A stretch of DNA of 64,000 nt from Hyaloperonospora brassicae (taxonomy: Eukaryota; Oomycota; Peronosporomycetes; Peronosporales; Peronosporaceae): contig CANTFL010000334.1 of the NCBI GenBank assembly GCA_947650285.1, positions 1 through 64,000 of the forward strand, given 5' to 3'. The notes beneath the pieces were generated by a model that had not been told where the DNA came from, made no database searches, and saw only the letters and a list, made by a program, of their open reading frames with translations. Positions 55,644-64,000 of this stretch are shown here, piece after piece. Every line of letters begins with the position of its first letter. The first letter of the stretch is position 1. Position numbers and translations under genes: made by a program.

Positions 55644-57056
55644 TATGTTGCCGAATATTTGGCAACGACATCGACAATTTTCCCGTCACAGCTGCGCTTG
55701 TAATGATGTATCTATGCGCGCTCAAAATCGTTCCTGCTTACAATAGACTTGGTCGCTGCCTCCAGCGTTCATAAATCCACACTCAATGGAAAAGCATGCA
55801 CTTTTTGATCAGACGGCTCGATTGAATGGACCCCAGCCGCTTCCAATGCAAATCATTGAGCTCGGGGCTGTCCGCTCTCTATCGTCTCTCAAGTTCTGCT
55901 CGATTCAATGTGCCAGAGCCGTGTTAAGTGCAAATCATTAAACTAGGTGCTGCCTGCGCTGTATTGTCTCTCAAGTTCTGCTCGATTCAATATGCCAGAG
56001 CCGTGTTAAGTGCAAACCATTGGACTGGATGCTGCCTGCGTTCTTTAGTCTCTCGATTCTGCGACCCGCCGTTATCCAACAAATCCCATCGACAGGTCGT
56101 TGCTTCTACCGATCATCTCTCAAATATTGGCGCGCGGTGTCTTTCCTCAATGAACATTTTCTGCATAGCTGTTGGCTCTGTCTATTGAGTCTAGTCGTCG
56201 CCATCGCTTGTTGGCGAGACAAGATCTCTAACTCGCTGATACAATGAGTCCACCTGTAGAGCACCAGCATCCCTCAGGACTCTCGCCTCACAGAACCTTC
56301 GCTGCAGTACGCTTCGGCTTTCGATAACACGATGCCACTTTTGGCCAAAGCGCAACCTGTCGATTTGTAATGTCGCACACAGAGACATTTCATGCACAGT
56401 CAAGACGGCTCAAGGGTGATAGGGACCTTTAAGTAGCCTGGTACGTAAACTGGAGCACCACCCGCACGATCTGGCTCGATTGCTTCGACGAACGGCCGCT
56501 TAGTAGCTGGGCACAAACCGCCACAGCCTGACGCCATGTCTTATCGCTGGGCACGTACGTCTCGGTAGCTCGAAGACCTCGGCACAAAAGAAAAGCGATG
56601 CTCGAGCTGTGTGACGCCACAAATTGTGCACAGTGTGTAGCTGTGACGGCTGGCCGACAATACTACCCGGATTTATGTTTTCGACTGCATGTACTCACAT
56701 GGACGGTGCAACGTATATTGAATAGCGTAAAGGAGGAGCAGCTGATTTTTGGGTGCGAATAGACGAAGCCGTTAACGGCAGTATTCTGATCCGACCAGCT
56801 GCACGTAGGCTGCCACCGCACAAGTTTGCCCACAACATGTCTGCATCCACGAGCTTTATTTGCAGCTCATACTATAAGGTGAATCGATTTGATTACTGCA
56901 GGCTTGCGCCAACTGGTCCGAACGTCGCACGACTATTGTTCGACGACGGGTACCGAATTTCCTGCCACTGTAGCACAAAATATCAGGTCTGGACAGCGCT
57001 TATCAAGTGACAAAGATTGAACCACACTGTGCCACTGGACCATCCCGCCAACCAAT
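55644..57056. other. Flank with no recognised gene
   Basis: It was continuous with 45998 before the LINE arrived. It holds the 82-bp tandem repeat (55847-56075) and short minus-strand frames (56620-56191) with no recognised domain. Confidence 0.4.
55847..56075 (+). repeat. 82-bp tandem repeat, 2.8 units
   Basis: Units begin TGCAAATCATT or TGCAAACCATT at 55847, 55929 and 56011, with the common block CTCTCAAGTTCTGCTCGATT. The third unit is truncated. Confidence 0.85.
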
Positions 57057-57073
57057 TTCATTTAACAATTTGC
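57057..57073 (+). promoter_or_regulatory. Oomycete-type Inr/FPR core promoter
   Basis: TTCATTTAACAATTTGC fits the known oomycete initiator (TCATTT-type) directly followed by the flanking promoter region (CAATTTG-type). With the A at 57060 as start site, the leader to ATG 57116 is about 56 nt. This excludes the upstream ATG at 57017 and fixes the start of the downstream gene. Confidence 0.65.
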
Positions 57074-57115
57074 GCCCTACTGCGAAGTCTCCTTTGGCCG
57101 CTCTGTCACTCCGTC

Positions 57116-58108
57116 ATGAAGCTCCTATACCTTCGTGCGCTCGTCGTCAGTGGCGTGCTAACCGCCATGTTCTATGACGCTTGCGGTGGCTCTGAACGTG
57201 AGGCACCGGCACCTGGTGCTCATGCACTCGATCACGAGACGGTGAAGACGGCACTGAGTGCCCAAGCTACCACCAGCGCCGAGCAAGAAGATCGAGGGTG
57301 GAAGAATGTCGACGTTGTCTCTTTCCTCCATGGCTTGGGTCCAGCCAAGTTCGAGAGGGATTTTCTTGCTAGTACCACCGCCAGAGTCGGCTACATCTTC
57401 AAGCGTGGAGGTGTCCGTGAAATACGAGCTCCATTCTTCTTCGACGGAACGGACGAAAGGGTAGTGAGTTGGATGGCCTTTTGCCTGTTTCCTCATCTCG
57501 TCGCATCCCGAAAACCGGACGTTCTTACGGTCGACTACATCGCCAGCATACTGGCCGAACTGGACCCGTTAAGAGCGGCAGCCGTGCTCCAACATGCGAG
57601 AAAGGGAGAAGGGACAGAAGCATGGGCTCATGATGTTGAAGCAGCGCTACCCGGATGGCACAAAGCAGCATTGAGACAACGGGGGTATTCTGATAGTCCC
57701 TTGGTGAAAAGTAAGTACGAGAAGCATGCACTTAAACTGGCCTTTTACACAAAGGTCGTTCAACTATCGTCGTACTCTGAATGGTTGTTCAAGCCAACAG
57801 CCAAAAAGCGGGTTACCTCACAGCTGAAAAAGGACATCGCTGACGAACTTCGCATACTGCCAATTGCCGATGCTGCAATCGTGGTTCAAGTTGCGAAGGA
57901 AGCTACGGAGACGCGTCAACTTGCTCTGTACGCTCGGAAACAACTGTTTGGTCGGCTCAACGGTGCGAGTATTGATCCTGATGACTTGGAGAAGGGTTGG
58001 TTGCCGGCGGCGAATTATTTTGGTGGAAACGGTTACGGGAAACTGGTAAAAGCGTTTGTTGACGATTACAAGAAGTGGTATATGTGGATGAATCCCATGT
58101 TTGGATGA
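57116..58108 (+). CDS. Predicted secreted protein, candidate effector
   Basis: 330 codons, no intron needed. The start at 57116 is chosen over the in-frame ATG at 57017 because it gives a clean signal peptide (MKLLYLRALVVSGVLTAMFY, cleavage probably near DACGG) and lies 56 nt below a good Inr/FPR promoter. After an acidic, Ala-rich pro-region (to ~60) the protein is predicted largely helical. It has regularly spaced Trp/Tyr/Leu positions and a C terminus ending VDDYKKWYMWMNPMFG, in the style of WY-type helical bundles of downy-mildew effectors. No RXLR or clear EER motif is visible. There are no transmembrane segments after the signal. By analogy it would be secreted and act in or near host cells; the target is unknown. 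It is the only gene here not attributable to a transposon, in an isolated, repeat-flanked position typical of effector loci. Confidence 0.6.
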   Translation: MKLLYLRALVVSGVLTAMFYDACGGSEREAPAPGAHALDHETVKTALSAQATTSAEQEDRGWKNVDVVSFLHGLGPAKFERDFLASTTARVGYIFKRGGVREIRAPFFFDGTDERVVSWMAFCLFPHLVASRKPDVLTVDYIASILAELDPLRAAAVLQHARKGEGTEAWAHDVEAALPGWHKAALRQRGYSDSPLVKSKYEKHALKLAFYTKVVQLSSYSEWLFKPTAKKRVTSQLKKDIADELRILPIADAAIVVQVAKEATETRQLALYARKQLFGRLNGASIDPDDLEKGWLPAANYFGGNGYGKLVKAFVDDYKKWYMWMNPMFG

Positions 58109-61100
58109 AGGCTCCTTTGTTGGTTTGGTGAACCAGGCCGCTACATCATAGCTTATATTTTTTTTCTAATACATTATTTTGCTTTTGTTCATCGGTCTTG
58201 TGTTTTGAGTCTTATGCTTTGTCAAGCACACGTCACCTGCATGATTTCGCACGGATTTTTTGTAGAACACATATGAACTACTATTAGCATATCGAACATC
58301 CCGTAAATAAACGAACGCACCTTGACCAAGATGTGTGGCCTACGACACTTGCCACAGAAGGATGCAAACCCATACTTCTGTAAGTGATCGTAATATAACG
58401 ATTATATTGCGGTGAAATAAGTAATAACATACAGAGATTTCTTACGTTCACTGCTGTCCATCGAACAGGAGATATGCTGCCGCAGTGTCTGCCTGGGTTT
58501 GAATATGACCTGAATCGAGAATGTTACATAGCGCCATTAAAGCACGTTAGTACATCTCACAACTTTCCTCAAAATGACATGGTACACAAAATCATCAATT
58601 TCTTCGCTTCCAGTAGCTTTGCCGCGTATTATTCAATCCATACTTTAGATCATCGTACGGCGTGAATTGGTATTAGTGTAAGCTGTTGCACTATTGGAAG
58701 TTGCAGGGCTGCGCTTAAGAAGTGTACTTATACTATTGAGTTTGCATGTAACAGGGTGAGCCCGTTGCTTGTCATTGACGCCAGATTGGTCATTATATAT
58801 ATCGTCATGATGATGATACTTCTATAACATATATTTAAACAAGTAAATGTTGTAGGAAAAATCGCCTTTGAAGGTGAGATGCAGCACAGCTTCGCGTAAT
58901 GGGAATACAGGCCATCATGTGATTCAACTTGAACACCAATCTCTGCTGGACATGAACCAGGGAAGGCGTATGAGCGACTTCATTTGACATTTGTTAATTT
59001 GTAATGAAAGTCCAATCAAATAATATATTATAAGTAGAATTTGCCACATTAATTACAATTCTACTGTTTTACTTTGACTGAGCGTGTTCGTTTGGAAGAC
59101 TTAATCTTCCTCTGCACGTACGTTTTGAAACACTTACCTACCCTACGTCAGTGTAGGTAGCATGTACTGTGTCGGTCATACAGAGAGTGCCCCATTACAC
59201 TATGTCGCTTTATCATACTAGCAACCAGCGCGCCAAGAAGTCACGCTTCTCTCATATCGAAGGGATAGCCATGTCCGCGGATGACTTCAAATTCACAATC
59301 TACGAGCTCTCAGAAGTACCCATATTCACTAGATTCATGCTTTTCAACCATTTTACTGTTCAATGGTGTATGTAGAGGAGCTACGATAGCTCCACCTTGC
59401 CAGATGAAGGCCTAATCTCAAAAAAGCCACTCAGTTCTCTGACTAAAATACATGAAAGCGTCAACCAATTCAACATACGACAACTTTTGAATTTAAATTT
59501 CGTAAGCAATTACTTGACGTACAATCGGGAGCTAATAAACGTAGACTCAACAATAACCAGGCCTACAAATAAAGAATATAGAGAGGTAAACGGAACAAAG
59601 TGCTCATTTGTTTGTCATACTGAATCACACTTCCCTCAAGGCGAATAATGATAACATATGTTGATTAGGTATTATAGCGATTATATAATCTTATCTCAGT
59701 ACATATATGTAAGGATTTATTTCCAACTGGAGTAAGACCTGGTCAGTGTTATTCGCTGCCCCACCGTATACGTGTCCGCTTAAGCTAACGTGCTTATTGC
59801 TACTAATTTTCATATCCTGTACACCACAGCGCTTACGGATCCATGCACTGCGATGTCATATCAACAAATATCAATCCTCGAGTGTCCATAGTAAGTTGTC
59901 ATGTATCTCTACCACGATATCGTGCCTGCTTTACGTACAATTGCGATGTATACTTATATTTGATATGGCATAAGCCTCTTCCTCGTTAATGAGATGATAG
60001 AAAGGAAGTTTCCGTGATTTGTGGTAAAATACCAAGCACACGTGTTTCAATTGACGCGTCTTTCAGCACAACAATGAGGTAAATCCTTTGTTTAAACTGC
60101 GATGAATAAAAAAAGACAGGTTCATGATCCAAAAGTATAATAAAATAATTATACAGATGACAGCTGTTCTGCAATTTCTCAAATATGCGTCGTCATTATC
60201 ATGTATGGCAAGCCGAGAGCATGTGCCCCGTTCTTATTAATTATCATAATGATGAAACAATCCATTCTCTCACACCTTGACCCTTATCCTTCTTCAGCAT
60301 AAATTATCTCATGTCCATCTTTTGAAACGGCAGATTTTGTACCTGTCAGTTATTACCCTGGAAAATAAAATTTTATATTATAGTTGGGTTCGTAAAAGGT
60401 ATTATGGTAAGCTTCGGTTCACTTGACGATAAAGAATGTGTCATGCCATGGTCTTTGATCCAATACGATATAGAACTCTATCGCGCTTACATTATACGGT
60501 ACGACGTTATATCGTGTCGTTGAACAATCATGATAACCACCTCCATCGTAATATTTAGAATGGTGAATTCTCGAAGTGCCTATCACCGGCGGCATATAGC
60601 ATAGTGTCCCACACTTATTCGATCATAATGATATCAGAAACAAAGAGGCAAATGCTCTGATTTATATGCTTCTTTATAATACAGTCTTTACTTCATGATT
60701 TATCGAACCTATTTATGAATGGTAATCGGCCGTCAAAAAAGGTTCCGAAGGACGCTCACCAACCATAAGTACAACTGTACGTGCTTCTAGATTACGACAT
60801 TCGATTGATGCTTCAAAAATACGCTTTCGCAGCTTTTCATTTATATTCCATCGCTAAGCGTATAATCATCACCGATAAAATTTATATTATCACGCGTTAA
60901 AAGGAATAATGCGCACCTATAATACACGTATGGCTAATCAAAATAAGATTTTACGCATTAAACATACTATTATGGCCATGTAGTTTAAAAAGATTGACCA
61001 AATTACTTGCGCACAGAGCCTCAAAACATTATCTTCAAATCGCCAAATAATTCATCTCATGAAGTGCTAGATAAAAAAGCAGCTTTCAATTTGTATTTTT

Positions 61101-64000
61101 GAAGCAGGAAAAGGCTAGCTAATATCCGTTTACATCGTGGAAAGGCAAACGATCATAGACCGTAGCGCTAAGAAATACTATGTATTCGATTTCGTTAAGC
61201 TTTATAGTAAGTGACAAGGGTAATTGGCAAACGGTAGAAGCCATGACAATATATAGTTATACGTAAAAAGCAGGTATTTGTAGAGCTGAAGAATATTTTC
61301 GAATACAAGTAGCACATGAATTGATTATAGTTCTACTTTATTTTAATGGACAGAACTCGGTCAAATTGTGTTTCTAATCGAGCACTAAAAGCCGCAATAG
61401 GTTAAACAAATAAGAAAGATTCTGTGTTTAAAAGATATGTATGTAATCGGATACTTTGTATATCGAACGTGGGGTCCTACAGGCGAGTTTAGCACCAGAA
61501 TTAAGAGCTCTAGATTATGGCGCCATCAGAGGAATAGCCAAGATAGCAGGTTGTTACTCTAAGCATTCAAAGGGCATATCATTCAAGCTAAATTAGGTAC
61601 ATGAATTGGACGATAGGGAAAACCCTGCAAGCCTTTCGAACAGCTTGGCGATGAAGTAAAAAAGCTAAATTACTCAGTGCATATTGTCCTAGTTCCTAGT
61701 GAATACTAATACCGACACTTTATCATGTACATGGATTTCATCATTTTCGAGTTCAATTGTAGCAGCTATAGTTTGTGTAGGTATCTACTGGCAGCGACGA
61801 CAGTTTTAACCGGCCCTGAGTGGACACATCCGATCCAAGTTTAGTGGCAGACTTGTTTTATACGAGAAATTTATCCATTAGGCATCAAATGATTGCTCAT
61901 CGTTGACTTACGATCATGCGCAACCTATGAAAGAGTACACATATATATATAAGAGATTATTTGTTTGAAAAGACCGTTTTATACATTGATAAGATGGTCA
62001 ACGCCTATAGTTTAATTGTCATAAATTTGCCAAGGTAAATGCCGTTGGGCTTCAGGTACGGAAACATATCTCTACAAGTAGTTGTACAATGCGCCAGCGA
62101 ATGATATTTGATCATAAAGGCATATCGTTGGCTCCGTTATGAAAAAGGAGGCTGCTGGAATTAGGCTGATTTCTCGATAAAAGGGTTGCGAGGTTAATTT
62201 TACATAAACTCGCAGACGAATCCAAACAGTAGCATTAAATATTTTTTCCATTCCGACGGTTCAACTTATGTGATGACAATACATGGTAACACTTTTTTAA
62301 GCGCTTAAACTGTATTTTTGATGTTGTAAAAATTTACTACAGATAGCAATACCACGACCATAAATGTCAAAATATGTTGTGTTGTCGATCCGCTTTCACG
62401 TAAAAAATCAATAGGCATAATAATAGTTTAATCACGAAAAGGACACGCCTCTGGTGACTATTAAACGATAGTTGCGCAAGAGATGCGAGCAAGTTAGATC
62501 CGAGAGATCCAACCTAAGGGCGGAGGATAAGCAATCATTGACTAAACACATTTAATATAGCTGACACTGACATAAAGAAAATTAGATATTATATAAAGCT
62601 TATCGGATTTTACAAGTCGCATTCACCTACCTGTGACTACGGAATAGAATAACCTGAATGAGTAGAAGTATTTGTGTGCTACATTATGGTCGCGGGAGTC
62701 ATTCACGCGGTAAATGAACCATTGAAGAAGACGCAAGTCAAAGATGTCAAGTAGAGCAAGACGATCTCTCGTAAATTTACGTCAATAGTTTTATAATTCG
62801 TTACGAGCTCTACGTCTTCAATAAATATTGGTTTCCTTCGCTAAAAATATTTTCCGTGGAGAAAAGCAACATATAAATGGACCAGTAAATCAGAACGTAA
62901 ATTACACCTAAGATGACTCATCTATAATATATAATTAACTCGAAAAGTTGCAAGGTATCATTTATTCCTATCTATCTCCTGTACTTTACCAATGCAACGC
63001 AAGATAACGTTAATACGTGAATATAGATAACGTTTATATGTGATCCATACAACCTATAAATATATTGAATGCACTAATTTGTGCCTCGTTGGTGGTGATG
63101 TGTTTATGTGGATAGGTGAGTAAGTTGAAGGAAGACAAAACGTTGATACCTAACCAATACGTACCAATATATACCGTGCCAATGATACAAGTTATGAGCG
63201 TACTGAGCAAATCTAGGGCTAAAAAACTGGAGTGCTTTAAGTCGTAGTGTAAGGTGAGTGATGAAAGATACACGGTAGAGGCCTTCAAGGCGTTCAGCGT
63301 AGACTTAACCCAATATAAATGTCAAGTGTCGATGAATTGCCGAACATAAAAATTATGCAGGCTACTTTCGAAGATAACGCCGCCGATAAAGAGTACGAGA
63401 GTTGCAGAGATACATCGTCCAATCGACAAGAAGTGATGACAGGACTTTTTAAATGAATGTATTAAGCTATTTAACCACACGTCTGATCTAGTTCCGACAG
63501 CTTACTGCATGTACTGACTAAAAATAGACGGGGCGGACAGCTAAGCAAGATTATATGATATGTTTTCATTACATGCGTCGCAGGATAAATCTACGAAGCT
63601 CGGCGGAGAGAATATGGTCCTCAGATGAACGGGATTCCTCATCTCGTCGGCGAGATATTTTGAGTTCGTCTACATCTTAAATTTATGGCCCTTTATGTTA
63701 AGTATAAGAAAAGGCTATATGTGCATGTACTTAGGGTACTTAGCAAAAAATATCAAAAATTCAGCTCACTCAGCAAACGGCAATATAGAGAGATCTTTAT
63801 AACCACTCGAATAATGTTTATAGGGGATCTACACTCCACATATAGCTGTAACACATATCACGCTTGCCATATTCTAGATATGCTGATAGAATCTTTGTCA
63901 ATAATTCCATATTGGTGCGGAAGTAGAACAAATAAACTAGTGAGCTTCATCACGAAATTCGCTTTTGATTGTAGCAATGAAAACCACATCGATATGATGT
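58109..64000. other. AT-rich, gene-poor region
   Basis: Only short frames (up to ~85 codons: 59397-59648, 63288-63034) without recognisable similarity. No LTR, TSD, tRNA or coding block was identified. An AATAAA-like signal at 58306 could serve the preceding gene. Confidence 0.5.

Noticed and set aside
57017..57115. Upstream in-frame ATG extending the secreted protein by 33 residues
   Set aside because: It lies upstream of the predicted transcription start and would bury the signal peptide.
59000..64000. Small ORFs (59169, 59397, 59746, 63288) as genes
   Set aside because: Lengths are those expected by chance in AT-rich DNA, with no coding signature.

Overview
The window reads as repeat-dominated chromosomal DNA of an oomycete, most likely a plant-pathogenic Peronosporales species (inference). 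The grounds are the style of the Ty3/Gypsy and LINE proteins, an oomycete-type initiator/FPR core promoter, and one small intron-less gene for a predicted secreted protein of effector type. There are no prokaryotic operons, rRNA genes or CRISPR arrays.

Layout. 160-1420: decayed 3' end of a LINE. 1421-2295: scrap of a Gypsy element (LTR fragment plus polypurine tract). 2296-7748: Gypsy element A (minus strand), 5' half missing. 7770-10600: decayed Gypsy element D (plus strand), followed by opposite-strand coding remnants to about 12640. 12641-16559: degenerate, then AT-rich DNA. 16560-18330: dead pogo/Tigger-like transposase. 18657-26213 and 28128-35684: Gypsy elements B (minus) and C (plus), nearly identical 7.56-kb copies in head-to-head inverted orientation around a 1.9-kb spacer. 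36207-44079: a different Gypsy element, E (plus), with near-identical LTRs and a perfect 5-bp target-site duplication (TSD). 45999-55627: a near-complete LINE with two long ORFs; its ORF1 is split by an 800-bp 5'-truncated copy of the same LINE's 3' end. 57116-58108: predicted secreted protein, the only plausible host gene. 58109-64000: AT-rich, nothing recognised.

Three observations stand out. First, both Gypsy families (A/B/C and E) are packed with short perfect inverted repeats, in the LTRs and through conserved coding sequence, far above chance expectation; the LINE does not look like this. Second, these elements carry an opposite-strand gene between pol and the 3' LTR. It runs antisense across the chromodomain and ends in a coiled coil. 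Its protein sequence is conserved between two diverged subfamilies. Third, the target-site duplications of B and C are swapped between the two elements, as expected if the spacer was inverted by recombination between them.

All Gypsy pol genes here are broken by stops, frameshifts or lost catalytic residues. A, B and C share the same lesions, so they descend from an already defective copy, were mobilised in trans, or were homogenised by gene conversion. The LINE ORF2 is intact. Coordinates of decayed elements are approximate unless tied to an LTR end or TSD.
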